Part shown: positions 8,636 to 17,711 of the stretch, in pieces
Numbering within the stretch: position 1 is the first letter of the stretch
Layout: each line of letters starts with the position of its first letter
From: WHSW01 sp963777775
GTDB taxonomy: Bacteria > Actinomycetota > Thermoleophilia > Solirubrobacterales > 70-9
NCBI GenBank assembly: GCA_963777775.1
Contig: CAVZRL010000009.1
Coordinates: forward strand, 1,488,001-1,552,000
DNA length: 64,000 bases
Direction: 5' to 3'
Position numbers and translations under genes: made by a program
Notes under the pieces: generated by a model
Seen by the model: the letters and a program-made list of their open reading frames with translations, nothing else
Told to the model about the DNA's origin: nothing
Database searches by the model: none

Positions 8636-9602
8636 CTATGGGCCGCCCGCCTTCCTGAGCTCGGCGGTCACCGCGGGCACGATCTCGCTCAGATCGCCGA
8701 TCACCGCGTAGTCGGCGCTGGACATGATCGGCGCCTCGGGGTCGGAGTTGATCGCGAGGATCTTCTTGGCGCCCTTGCAGCCGGCGATGTGCTGCGTGGC
8801 GCCGCTGATCCCGCACGCGATGTAGAGGTCGGGCGAGACCTTCGTCCCCGTCTGTCCGACCTGGTCGGTGTGCGGGCGCCAGCCGGAGCTGGTCACGACC
8901 CTGGAGCAGCCGACCGCGGCGCCGAGCAGCCCCGCCAACTCCTCCAGGATTCCGAAGCCGTCGGCCGAGCCCACGCCCCGGCCGCCGCTGACGACCACCT
9001 TGGCCTCGGCAAGTGAGACGCCGGTTGTGACCGTGCTCACGTGCTCGGCCACCTGCACCAGCAGGTCGGCATCGCCGAGGGCGGGCGCGAACGCCTCGAT
9101 CGCCGGTGCGTCTGCCCCGTCTACGGTTGTCGCCGCGACCGTGTGCGGCGCGACCGAGAGCAGCGCCGGGTCGCCGTGCAGGCGCGCCTCCTCGAGCAGG
9201 CTCCCGCCCCAGCGCACGCGGGTCACCTCCAAGGGCTCCCCGCCGGCGACCTGGGTGCAGTTGGCAGCGAACGGCAGCTCCAGGCGGGCGGCGACGTGAG
9301 CCAGCACCTCGTTGCCGCGATTCGTTCCCGCGGCGACGACGGCGCTCGGCTCGAGCCGGTCCGCGAGCTCGATCAGGCTCGTGGCCCAAGCCCCCGGGGC
9401 GTATGCGGCGAGTCGCTCGTCCTCGGCGACGTGAGCGGTCCCGACTCCGTGAGCGGCGAGCTGCGTCGCCGCCTCCGCCACCCGTCCCGACGAGCAGCGC
9501 GCTCACCGGCTCGTCGGCGGCCAACTGGCGCGCGAGTGCGAGCGCCTGAAGCGACAGCTCGTCGACCTCGGCACCCTCGTGCTCGACCAGGACGAGTACC
9601 AC
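8636..9602 (-). CDS. etfA: Electron transfer flavoprotein alpha subunit, with one apparent frameshift
   Basis: The GTG at 9602 overlaps the etfB stop by one base and starts a good EtfA N-terminus (V-L-V-L-V-E-H-E-G) for about 41 residues. Near 9480, in the run GGGACGGGTGGCGG, the reading must jump frame to continue as A-E-A-A-T-Q-L-A-A-H-G and onward to the stop at 8636. The rest is complete EtfA, including the FAD domain motifs S-G-G-R-G-V-G-S, G-Q-T-G-T-K-V, and I-S-G-A-T-Q-H-I-A-G. EtfA with EtfB forms the FAD-carrying shuttle between dehydrogenases and EtfD. As written, translation from 9602 would run out of frame; a start near 9481 would lack the first strand. A single missing base in a G-rich run may be a sequencing artefact, since all operon partners are intact. 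Confidence 0.85.
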
Positions 9603-10366
9603 TACGCCACCCCCAGCTCGCGCATCACCTCGACGACCGCCGGCGCCGCCTCGGGCCCGTTACCGAGGATCTCCGCCTGCTTGCCCTGCCCCGGCGGCAC
9701 CCGGAGGCGCACCATCTCCAGACGTGATTCGGGTCGCTCGGGGGTGCTCGTCTCGACCGGCTTCTGCCTGGCGCGAAGCTTCGCCGGCACCGACGGGTAG
9801 CGCGGGAGGTTGATGCCCTCGAGGACGCTCACCACCGCGGGCAGTGGCACCCGATAGGCGTCGCTGCCTCCGGGTACCTCCTGCTCGCAGCGAGCGAATC
9901 CGTCCTCGATCTCAAGGCCCTTGAGGCCGGTGACGACCGGCAGCCCGAGCGCGTGGGCGACCCGGATCGCGACCTGGTAGTTGCCCGAGTCCGCCGACTC
10001 GTTGCCGAAGATGATCAGGTCGTGCCCTCCGCCGTTCGCGCGCTCGGCCTCGATCGCGTCGAGGATCGCCCCCGTGGTCGCCTGCGGGTCCCACTCCTCG
10101 TCGTCGGTGACCAGAACGATCCCGCGATCGCCCCCGACAGCGAGCTGGTCGCGGACCTGCTCCTCGGCCTCGGCGGGCCCGAGCGTCAGCACGGTCACGT
10201 CGCCGCCGTGCTCCTCGACCAGGCGCACCGCCTGCTCGACCCCGCACTCCTCGTGCGGGCTGATCGTGAAGCCCAGGTGACGTGTCTGGAGCGCCCGCTC
10301 GTCGTCGGTCAGGACCATCCGACCGCCAGTCAGCGGCACCCGCTTGACGCACACGAGGATCCTCAT
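9602..10366 (-). CDS. etfB: Electron transfer flavoprotein beta subunit
   Basis: 254 residues beginning M-R-I-L-V-C-V-K-R-V-P, the standard EtfB start, with the AMP-binding region G-G-D-R-G-I-V-L-V-T and the conserved G-N-E-S-A-D-S-G-N-Y-Q-V. EtfB binds AMP and pairs with EtfA to carry electrons from flavin dehydrogenases. It lies 13 bases downstream of the dimethylglycine-dehydrogenase-like gene and its stop overlaps the etfA GTG (TAGTG). This order, dehydrogenase - etfB - etfA - etfD, is an unbroken electron path from substrate to quinone on one transcript. Confidence 0.93.
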   Translation of the reverse strand: MRILVCVKRVPLTGGRMVLTDDERALQTRHLGFTISPHEECGVEQAVRLVEEHGGDVTVLTLGPAEAEEQVRDQLAVGGDRGIVLVTDDEEWDPQATTGAILDAIEAERANGGGHDLIIFGNESADSGNYQVAIRVAHALGLPVVTGLKGLEIEDGFARCEQEVPGGSDAYRVPLPAVVSVLEGINLPRYPSVPAKLRARQKPVETSTPERPESRLEMVRLRVPPGQGKQAEILGNGPEAAPAVVEVMRELGVA

Positions 10367-10379
10367 CGCCGGTGGGCCA

Positions 10380-12920
10380 CTACGAGCGGACCCGCTCGTT
10401 GTCGGGATCGAACAGCGGCGTCGAGTCGACTCGCTCCACGGTCACCGGATAGCGCTCGCCCATGTACTCCACGGCCAGCGCCTCTCCGACGTTGGCGTGC
10501 TCGGGAGGCAGGTAGGAGAGCAGGATGTGCTTGCCGAGCGACGGGCCCGCCCCGGCGCTGGTGACGAACGAGCGGCGCCCGTTGCGGTCGGTGAGCGGAG
10601 CGCCGTTCCGGGTCAGGATCGGCTCGCCGCCGAGCATGTAGCGCTTCTGCCCGTTGCTCGAGCGGTGGTCGTCGACCGTGAGCGTGCAGAGCACCGCGGC
10701 CGGCTCCTCCTCGCGGTGGCGCACGTAGGCCTCCTTGCCGACGAAGTCCTGCTCCTTGACCTTCCCCCAGGCCATCCCGGCCTCGACGACGTTGTACTCG
10801 CCGTCGAGCTCGAAGCCGTGGGCCCGGTAGCACTTCTCGAGCCGTCCGGTGGTCCCGTAGACGCCGATGCCGGCGGGGACGATTCCGTGCGGGCGCCCGG
10901 CCTCCCAGACCAAGTCCCAGAGCCTGGCGCCCTGCTCGAGCGGGACGTAGAGCTCCCAGCCCAGATCGCCGACGTAGGAGATGCGCGACGCCAGGACACG
11001 CAGCGAGTCGACCTCGATCGTGCGAAAGGTGGCGAACGGGAAGCCCTCGTGCGAGACGTCGTCGCTGGTGAGGCTTGCGAGCACGTCGCGCGCCCTCGGG
11101 CCCCAGAGCCCGAGGGTGCACCAGCTCGAGGTGAGGTCGAAGATCTGCGCCGTGCCGTCCTCCGCCAGGTGGTCGGAGAACCACTTGAGGTCCGCCATGC
11201 CGGAGGCGCCGCCGGTGATGACCCTGAAGTGGTCGTCGCCGAGGCGCATGATCGTCAGGTCGGCGCGGAAGCCGCCGCTGGGGGTGAGGATCGGCGTGTA
11301 CACGACCCGCCCATGCTTGACGTCCATCTGGCGGACGGCGACGCGCTGCACGCTCTCGAGCGCGCCGGGGCCGACGACGTCGAAGATGCAGAAGGCGGTG
11401 AGGTCGATCATCGCGACCCGATCACGCATCGCCAGGTGCTCGGCGTTGATGATTGGCGACCACCAGCGCGCGTCCCATTCCGCCTCGCGCTCTGAGATCC
11501 GGTCGGCGTACTCCTCGAGCAGTGGCTTGTTCGACTCGTACCAGTGCGGTCGCTCCCAACCGGCGGCCTCGAGGAACACGGCGTCGAGCTCGCGCTCGTG
11601 CGCGTAGAACGGCGGCAACCGGACTTGGCGGTCCGACTCCCACTGCTCCCCGGGGTGGACGATGCCGTAGGTCTTGTTGAAGCCCTCGGCGGCGCGCGCC
11701 TTGACGTGCTCGACGCTCTTCTGACACTCGTGGAAGCGGGCGATGTCGGCGCCGTGCACGTCGATCTCGGATTCGCCGTGGACCATCCACTCGGCGACGG
11801 CGCGACCGACCCCGGGACCCTCCTTGACCCAGACGGCGGCGGCGGACCAGAGCCCCTTGACCTCCGGCGTCTCGCCGAGGATCGGCATGCCGTCCGGCGT
11901 CAGCGAGAGCAGGCCGTTGATCGCGTACTTGATCCCCACCGACTCGTCTCCGACGATCTCCGGCATCAGCTCCAGCGCCTGCTCCATCTGAGCCGCGAAG
12001 TCGTCCTGGGTGAACGGGAACTCGGTCGGCGACTGCGCGGCCTCCTCGACCGAGGGGATCTCGTCCGGATCGTGGAGGATCGGACGGTGCGCGTAGGAGC
12101 CCACCTCGAGCCCGCTCCCGTCCTGGCGCTCGTACATGTTGGTGTCCATGTCGCGGACGATCGGGAACTCGATCGCGCCCTTCGCGTCGGCGAAGCGGGG
12201 GACGGGTCCGATGTCGATCATCTGGTGAACCGCCGGCGTCAACGGGATCGAGGCCCCGGCCATCCGCGCCACCAGCGGGCTCCAGACGCCGCAGCAGATC
12301 ACCACGGCATCCGTCTCGATCTCGCCCCTGCTCGTGCGGATCCGCCTGACCCGCCCGCGCTCGAGGTCGATGCCGAGCACCTCGTTGTTCGCCGAGACGG
12401 TGAGGGCGCCCGTCTCCTGGGCCTCCTCGCGCATCAGCGTCCCCGCGCGCAGCGAATCGACCACGCCCACGCCCTCCGAGTAGAAGCCACCGACGATCAC
12501 GCCCTCGTCGATGTACGGCACGAGCTCCTTGATCTCCGCCGGGCTCACCAGCGAGACGCCCTCCACTCCCCACGAGGCGGCGGACGCCATCCGGCGGGCC
12601 AGCTCCTGCATGCGTTCCTCGGTTCGAGCGACCTCGATCCCGCCGCACACCGTGAGCACGCCGAGCCGCGCGTACTGGTCGACGCTGTCGCGCGTGAGGG
12701 CGGTCATCTCACGCGAGTGGTCCACCGGGTAGATGAAGTTCGAGGCATGCCCGGTCGAGCCGCCCGGGTTCGGCAGCGGCCCCTTGTCGAGCAGCACAAG
12801 GTCGCGCAACCCGAGGCGGGCCAAGCGGTACGCGATGCTGTTGCCGACGATGCCGGCGCCGATCACGACCGCGCGGGCCGTCGCAGGGAGGGGGCTGGAT
12901 CGCTGAGCCTCGTCCGCCAT
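10380..12920 (-). CDS. Dimethylglycine/sarcosine dehydrogenase-like FAD-GcvT fusion enzyme
   Basis: 846 residues. Residues about 17-400 are a DAO-type FAD domain: V-V-I-G-A-G-I-V-G-N-S-I-A at the start, and G-S-T-G-H-A-S-N whose His is in the place of the covalent flavin site of dimethylglycine dehydrogenases. Residues about 440-830 are a FAO-M/GcvT module with folate-binding elements (I-D-L-T-A-F, G-G-F-R-A-D-L-T, Y-V-G-D-L-G-W-E-L-Y, and a GcvT C-terminal barrel ending in P-L-F-D-P-D-N). Known relatives demethylate dimethylglycine or sarcosine, passing the methylene group to THF and electrons to ETF. Start ATG 12920 is where homology begins; the open frame continues upstream only as antisense of the aldehyde dehydrogenase. 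The etfBA-etfD genes follow directly. Confidence 0.88.
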   Translation of the reverse strand: MADEAQRSSPLPATARAVVIGAGIVGNSIAYRLARLGLRDLVLLDKGPLPNPGGSTGHASNFIYPVDHSREMTALTRDSVDQYARLGVLTVCGGIEVARTEERMQELARRMASAASWGVEGVSLVSPAEIKELVPYIDEGVIVGGFYSEGVGVVDSLRAGTLMREEAQETGALTVSANNEVLGIDLERGRVRRIRTSRGEIETDAVVICCGVWSPLVARMAGASIPLTPAVHQMIDIGPVPRFADAKGAIEFPIVRDMDTNMYERQDGSGLEVGSYAHRPILHDPDEIPSVEEAAQSPTEFPFTQDDFAAQMEQALELMPEIVGDESVGIKYAINGLLSLTPDGMPILGETPEVKGLWSAAAVWVKEGPGVGRAVAEWMVHGESEIDVHGADIARFHECQKSVEHVKARAAEGFNKTYGIVHPGEQWESDRQVRLPPFYAHERELDAVFLEAAGWERPHWYESNKPLLEEYADRISEREAEWDARWWSPIINAEHLAMRDRVAMIDLTAFCIFDVVGPGALESVQRVAVRQMDVKHGRVVYTPILTPSGGFRADLTIMRLGDDHFRVITGGASGMADLKWFSDHLAEDGTAQIFDLTSSWCTLGLWGPRARDVLASLTSDDVSHEGFPFATFRTIEVDSLRVLASRISYVGDLGWELYVPLEQGARLWDLVWEAGRPHGIVPAGIGVYGTTGRLEKCYRAHGFELDGEYNVVEAGMAWGKVKEQDFVGKEAYVRHREEEPAAVLCTLTVDDHRSSNGQKRYMLGGEPILTRNGAPLTDRNGRRSFVTSAGAGPSLGKHILLSYLPPEHANVGEALAVEYMGERYPVTVERVDSTPLFDPDNERVRS

Positions 12921-12945
12921 CGAAGGCACGAGCTTCGCAGATCGA

Positions 12946-14406
12946 TCAGGTGTGAATGAGCACGGTCTGGAGCTCGGTGAGCGTGTCCATCGGATACGGC
13001 CCGCCAACCCGGCCGATGCCGCTCTCCGAGCGACCTCCGCCGCCCCAGGGCAGATGGACCTCCCAGTAGTTCGTGGTCTCGTTGATGTTGACGAGCCCCA
13101 TCGGGACCGCGTCCGCGTACCGGAGACCGGCCGCCAGATCGCGCGTGAAGATCGCGGCCATGAGTCCGAACGTCTGGGCATTCGTCTGCGCGATGGCATC
13201 GTCGAGCGAGCTCACCGAGACGATCGGGGCGATCGGCCCAAAGGTCTCCTCGGTGACCGCGATCGAGTCCGGCGACACCCTGTCGAGCACCGTCGCGGGC
13301 CAGTAGAGCCGGGTCGGGAAGCCCTCGGCTCGCTCGCCGCCGGCGATGACCTCCGCGCCGCGGTCGACCGCGTCGGCGACGTGCGCGTCCATCTTCGCGG
13401 CGCCCGGCTCATTGTTGAGCGGCCCCAGCGTCGTCGCCTCTTCCAGCGGATCGCCCAGCCGGATATCGCGCTCGGTCTGCTCCGCCAGCCGGCCGACGAA
13501 CTCCTCGCGTACCGCCTCGTGAACGAGCAGCCGCTCGGCCGCCGAGCAGCTCTGGCCGGCGCCGAAGAAGCAGCCGACCACGGCGGCCTCGGCGGCGGCA
13601 TCGAGGTCGGCGTCGTCCATGACCACGAACGGGCCGTTGCCTCCCATCTCCAGCAGCTGCGCCTTGCCGGCCGCCTGGCGAGCGACCATCAGCCCCGTCT
13701 GCGTCGAGCCGGTGAAGGCGACCGCCCGGGTGCCGGGGTTGACCGCGAGCTCGTCGCCTACCTCGGGGCCGGGCCCGAGGACGAAGTTGAACACCCCGGG
13801 CGGCAGGTCGGCCTCGGCAACGCACTCGGCGAGCACCCCCGAGCAGACCGCGGTCGACGGCGCCGGGGTCCAGACCACCGGGCAGCCGCAGGCAAGCGCC
13901 GGGGCGAGCACCTCTGCGGGCATCGTGTAGGGCCAGTTCCAGGGCGTGATCAGCCCGAGCACTCCCACCGGCCGTCGCAGCAGCAACACCAGCCTGCCCG
14001 GCGCCGCGGTCTCGGGGATCTTCCCCTCGATCCGCTTGGCGTCCTCGGCCGCCATGCGCCAGAACTCGATCAGCTCGCCGACCTCGACCTCGGACTCGGC
14101 CTTCAGCGGCTTTCCCTGGTCGAGGGTGCAGATCCGCGCCAGCTCCTCGCGCCGGCGCTCGCAGGCGTCCGCCACGCGGTGCAGGAACGCCGCGCGCTCG
14201 AACCCGGTGCGCGCCGCCCAACTCGTGTAGGCGGCGTTGGCCGCTCCGATCGCCCGCCGCGCGTCGTCGCGGCTGCCCTCGGCGACCGGGCCCAGTGACT
14301 CGCCCGTGGCCGGGCTGATCGCCTCGACGGTGGCGCCGTCGGCCGCGTCGCACCACTCGCCGTCGATGAACATCCGGGTGGTCATCGTCTGCGCCGACCC
14401 CGGCAT
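12946..14406 (-). CDS. Aldehyde dehydrogenase family protein
   Basis: 486 residues (479 if the internal ATG at 14385 is used). NAD-dependent aldehyde dehydrogenase signatures are all visible: P-W-N-W-P for the cofactor, F-T-G-S-T-Q-T-G for the Rossmann loop, the general-base Glu in L-L-E-M-G-G-N-G-P, and the nucleophile in G-A-G-Q-S-C-S-A-A-E-R. The ATG at 14406 overlaps the stop of the GMC gene (TGATG), so the two are translationally coupled. With an upstream alcohol oxidoreductase this pair looks like a two-step alcohol to acid oxidation, for instance choline to betaine aldehyde to betaine. The substrate is inferred from neighbours only. Confidence 0.9.
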   Translation of the reverse strand: MPGSAQTMTTRMFIDGEWCDAADGATVEAISPATGESLGPVAEGSRDDARRAIGAANAAYTSWAARTGFERAAFLHRVADACERRREELARICTLDQGKPLKAESEVEVGELIEFWRMAAEDAKRIEGKIPETAAPGRLVLLLRRPVGVLGLITPWNWPYTMPAEVLAPALACGCPVVWTPAPSTAVCSGVLAECVAEADLPPGVFNFVLGPGPEVGDELAVNPGTRAVAFTGSTQTGLMVARQAAGKAQLLEMGGNGPFVVMDDADLDAAAEAAVVGCFFGAGQSCSAAERLLVHEAVREEFVGRLAEQTERDIRLGDPLEEATTLGPLNNEPGAAKMDAHVADAVDRGAEVIAGGERAEGFPTRLYWPATVLDRVSPDSIAVTEETFGPIAPIVSVSSLDDAIAQTNAQTFGLMAAIFTRDLAAGLRYADAVPMGLVNINETTNYWEVHLPWGGGGRSESGIGRVGGPYPMDTLTELQTVLIHT

Positions 14407-15980
14407 CAGGCCGTGGCGGCCTCGGCGAGCTTGCCGGCGTCCTCCTTGACCATGTCGGAGCACTTCTCGCCGATCATCGTCGTCGTGATCACCGGGTTCG
14501 GGGCGACCAGGAACGGCATGATCGAGCCGTCGCAGACGCGCAGCCCGCGCACACCCTTGACCCGCAGCCGGGGGTCGAGCGGGGCCTGGTCGTCGTCCGC
14601 GGCCCCCATCGGGACGGTGCACGAGGGGTGGTAGACGGTGTTGTGCGTCTTGTGGATGTAGTCGAGCAGCTCGTCGTCTGACTGCGCATCGGGCCCGGGC
14701 GCGAGCTCGTCGCCGCGCCAGGCGTCCATCGCCGACTGCGAGACGATCTCGCGCGCCAGCTTCACCCCGTGGAGCATCACGCGCTCGTCGTGCGGGTCGG
14801 TGAAGTAGCGCGGGTCGACCTTCGGCTTGTCGCGGAAGTCCCGAGACCGCAGGCGCACCGTTCCCAGCGACCGCGCGTGGGTGACGTTCGGGGTCAGGCA
14901 GAAGGCGTTCTCGGTCGTCGGGTAGCCGTGGCGGACCAGGTTCATGTCGAACGGCACCGATCCGTAGTGGAACATCAGGTCGGGCCGGTCGAGGCCCTCC
15001 TCGGTCATCGTGAAGATGCCGATCTCCCACCACTGGGTCGAGGTCGTCACCATCGGCTGCTTGGCGTCCCACATCACCAAGCCCTCGGGGTGGTCCTCGA
15101 GGTTCTCGCCGACGCCGGGCGCATCGACGATCACGTCGATTCCGAACTCGCGCAGGTGCTCGGCGGGCCCGATGCCCGAGAGCATCAGCAGCTTCGGGTC
15201 GTCGATCGCCCCGCAGCTGAGGATCACCTCGTTACGAGCGCCGACCTGGATCGAGTGGATCAGGTCGGGGCTCAGGTACTCGGCGCCGATGCAGCGCTTC
15301 TCGCCGTCGATCAGCAGGCGCTTTGCCCTGCAGCCCGTCCGTACCTCGAGGTTCTTGCGCTCGTCGATGATCGGGTGCAGGTACGACTTCGACGACGACG
15401 AGCGGACGTTGTTCTCGTCGGAGGCGATCTGGAACCAGTTCGCTCCGTGGCTCACGGTCTTGCCGGTGTTGAACGGCACGGTCGGGATCCCGGCCTGCAC
15501 GCAGGCCTCGAGCAGCGCCACGCCACAGGGGTCGTTCGGGGGCACATCGCGCAGCTTCACCGGCCCCTCGCGCCCGTGGTGGTCGCCGTCGGCGCTGTTG
15601 TTCTCGAGCCGCTTCAGGAGCGGGAAGCACTCCTCGGCGCTCCAGCCCTCACAGCCCATCGAGACCCACTGGTCGAGGTCCTCGGCCGGGGTCCAGAAGG
15701 CGATGCAGGAGTTGTGCGACGAGCAGCCGCCGAGCACCCGGGCTCGCGCGTGGCGCATGAACGAGTTGCCCCGCTCCTGGGGCTCGATCGGGTAGTCCCA
15801 GTCGTAGCCCGACTCGAGCAACGCCATCCAGGCTTCGAGGTCGAGGATCGCCTGGTCGCCGACGTCGGAGGGCCCGGCCTCGAGCAGGCAGACGCTCGTC
15901 TCGGGGTCCTCGGAGAGGCGCGCCGCGAGCACGCAGCCCGCGGTGCCGCCGCCGACGACGACGTAGTCGAACTGATCCAT
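14406..15980 (-). CDS. GMC family oxidoreductase (choline-dehydrogenase-like)
   Basis: 524 residues of the glucose-methanol-choline flavoprotein family. N-terminal FAD motif V-V-V-G-G-G-T-A-G-C-V-L-A-A-R; PROSITE-type signature 1 around A-R-V-L-G-G-C-S-S-H-N; signature 2 G-A-I-D-D-P-K-L-L-M-L-S-G-I-G; C-terminal active-site block H-P-S-C-T-V-P-M-G followed by P-N-P-V-I-T-T-T-M-I-G-E-K. Such enzymes oxidise primary alcohols including choline, using FAD. ATG 15980 is preceded by AGAGGAGA at good spacing. It is 30 bases downstream of the transporter and coupled to the aldehyde dehydrogenase, so choline or a related alcohol is a reasonable but unproven substrate. Confidence 0.9.
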   Translation of the reverse strand: MDQFDYVVVGGGTAGCVLAARLSEDPETSVCLLEAGPSDVGDQAILDLEAWMALLESGYDWDYPIEPQERGNSFMRHARARVLGGCSSHNSCIAFWTPAEDLDQWVSMGCEGWSAEECFPLLKRLENNSADGDHHGREGPVKLRDVPPNDPCGVALLEACVQAGIPTVPFNTGKTVSHGANWFQIASDENNVRSSSSKSYLHPIIDERKNLEVRTGCRAKRLLIDGEKRCIGAEYLSPDLIHSIQVGARNEVILSCGAIDDPKLLMLSGIGPAEHLREFGIDVIVDAPGVGENLEDHPEGLVMWDAKQPMVTTSTQWWEIGIFTMTEEGLDRPDLMFHYGSVPFDMNLVRHGYPTTENAFCLTPNVTHARSLGTVRLRSRDFRDKPKVDPRYFTDPHDERVMLHGVKLAREIVSQSAMDAWRGDELAPGPDAQSDDELLDYIHKTHNTVYHPSCTVPMGAADDDQAPLDPRLRVKGVRGLRVCDGSIMPFLVAPNPVITTTMIGEKCSDMVKEDAGKLAEAATA

Positions 15981-16010
15981 GTTGTCTCCTCTCTTGGGCC
16001 GGCGCTTCCG

Positions 16011-17585
16011 CTATTCGGCCGGGGACGCCGGGGACGACGGCTCCGGCGCCGCGGCTCCTGTCTGCGTGCCCAGCGCGTGCGACTCCAGCACGCCGGTCTT
16101 GTGGCGCTGCACGAACCAGTAGTAGGCGAGCCCGCCGAAGAAGACGACCCCGATGAACAGGAACGCTCCGTACTGCAGGTACCAGTGGAAGGGCTCGGTT
16201 GCGTTGTAGATGTCCTTGCGCGGCCAGGCCAGGTTGAGGGCCATGAAGGCGCCCCAGCAGACGGCGACGATGTTGATCGGCAGCCCCCACTTGCCGAGGG
16301 TGAAGAGCCCCTTCTCCTTCGCGTCCTTCGGTGGCCACTCGCCCCGCAGCCGCTTGCGCAACATCGGCATCGTCACCAGCAGGTAGGCGATGTAGATCAT
16401 GATGATCCCGATGCTGGTGATCACCAGGAAGATCTGCGGCTGGTTGATGTTCACGACCAGGATCAGGATCGCCAGGATCCCGGTGATCACGGCCGGAACG
16501 ATCGGGGTCTTCGTCTTCGGGTGAACCCTGGCGATCTGCTCGCCGGCGGGCAGGTTGTTGTCGCGCGCCATCGCGAAGAACATCCGGATGGTCGCCGTCT
16601 GCACGGCGAGGCAGCAGACGGTGACCGCGATCACTACGCAGATCAGGAAGATCTTCCCCACAGTGTCGCCGAGCACGTTCAGGACGACGAACTGGAGGCC
16701 GCCGACGCCGATCTCGGGGCTGTTGATGTTGCTGACCGAGAGGATCGCGAACAAGAGGATTAAGCCGCCGAGGATGAACGAGGCGATCACCGCCCGCAGG
16801 ATCGCGATGGGGGCGGTCTTGCGGGGATTCCTGGTCTCCTCGCCGAGCGAGCTCGCGGTGTCGAAGCCATACATGACGTAGGCCGACGCCAGTGAGGCGG
16901 CGAGGAAGGCGCCGAGGTAGCCCCAGTCGTGGCCCTCGCCGAGGCCCTGGGTCTCGAAGAGGACGTCGGGCCCGCGGGTGATGTTCGCCGCGAGCAGGAT
17001 GATCAGCAGCGTCGCTGCGATTATCTCGATGAACACGCCGGTGCTGTTGATCCGCGACATCAGCTTCACCCCGAGGGCGTTGATCACGGTGGTGAAGACG
17101 ATCAGGACCGAGCCGAGGATCACGGCGTTGGCGGCGAAGTCGTTCTCACCGGTGCCGTCGCCGACGAACTGGAACGCGCTGTCGATCTGCGGCAGGGTGA
17201 TCTGGTAGGCGAGCGCCACCGCGGCGATCGTGACGATCGAGGCGGTGAGCATCATCCAGCCGCCGAGCCAGGCGACCGTCGCGCTGGCGAGCTTCTTCCC
17301 CCAGTTGTAGATCGATCCCGCCACCGGGAAGTTGGCGGCGAGCTCGGCGAAGCAGAGGGCGACCATCAGCTGGCCGATGAAGACCATCGGCCACGTCCAC
17401 CAGTAGGCGGGGCCGCCGAAGGCGAAGCCGAAGTAGAAGAGCTGGAAGGTGCCGGTGAGGATCGAGATGTAGCTGATGCCCGCGGCGAAGCTCGCGAACC
17501 TCCCGATGCTGCGGTCGAGCTCCTGCTTGTAGCCGAACTCGGCGAGCTCGTCGGATTGGGACCCCGGAGCTTCCGTCGTCGCCAC
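16011..17585 (-). CDS. APC superfamily permease (amino acid/choline-type transporter)
   Basis: 524 residues with about 12 hydrophobic segments, typical of APC-superfamily secondary transporters; the motif N-F-P-V-A-G-S-I-Y-N-W in the third segment region and G-F-D-T-A-S-S-L-G-E-E-T-R-N-P later are family hallmarks (GABA/choline permease-like). GTG 17585 is preceded by AGGGAGGTCGAGC, a strong ribosome binding site, and is preferred over an ATG 18 codons upstream. It heads the operon transporter - GMC - aldehyde dehydrogenase - DMGDH-like - etfBA - etfD, so it probably imports the compound those enzymes oxidise. A GntR-type palindrome lies 101 bases upstream. Confidence 0.88.
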   Translation of the reverse strand: MATTEAPGSQSDELAEFGYKQELDRSIGRFASFAAGISYISILTGTFQLFYFGFAFGGPAYWWTWPMVFIGQLMVALCFAELAANFPVAGSIYNWGKKLASATVAWLGGWMMLTASIVTIAAVALAYQITLPQIDSAFQFVGDGTGENDFAANAVILGSVLIVFTTVINALGVKLMSRINSTGVFIEIIAATLLIILLAANITRGPDVLFETQGLGEGHDWGYLGAFLAASLASAYVMYGFDTASSLGEETRNPRKTAPIAILRAVIASFILGGLILLFAILSVSNINSPEIGVGGLQFVVLNVLGDTVGKIFLICVVIAVTVCCLAVQTATIRMFFAMARDNNLPAGEQIARVHPKTKTPIVPAVITGILAILILVVNINQPQIFLVITSIGIIMIYIAYLLVTMPMLRKRLRGEWPPKDAKEKGLFTLGKWGLPINIVAVCWGAFMALNLAWPRKDIYNATEPFHWYLQYGAFLFIGVVFFGGLAYYWFVQRHKTGVLESHALGTQTGAAAPEPSSPASPAE

Positions 17586-17685
17586 GCTCGACCTCCCTCT
17601 TGGTTTGTCCAGCGCCTTGCGGAGCTGGCGCTCAAACACGTTGGGCGGCGCGACCGTATCTCACCCGCGCGCGCGCTGTCAAGAG

Positions 17686-17695
17686 TGATATATCT
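17686..17695. promoter_or_regulatory. Candidate GntR operator, TGATATATCT
   Basis: Nine of ten positions of the palindrome TGATATATCA, in the 126-base divergent region between the transporter operon (start 17585) and the CBS/cNMP gene (start 17712). An AT-rich palindrome stands out sharply in this GC-rich sequence. The same element occurs between the GntR gene and its divergent neighbour (22269-22278), and a variant at 23824-23833. Binding by the GntR protein is inferred. Confidence 0.55.
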
Positions 17696-17711
17696 GACCG
17701 TCCCTCGCACG

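Noticed and set aside
6672..9602. One 976-codon frame that would look like an EtfA-EtfD fusion
   Set aside because: Only the first 41 and the last 650 or so codons are protein-like. The middle is out-of-frame Arg/Gly-rich sequence and the real EtfA body lies in another frame with its own stop at 8636.
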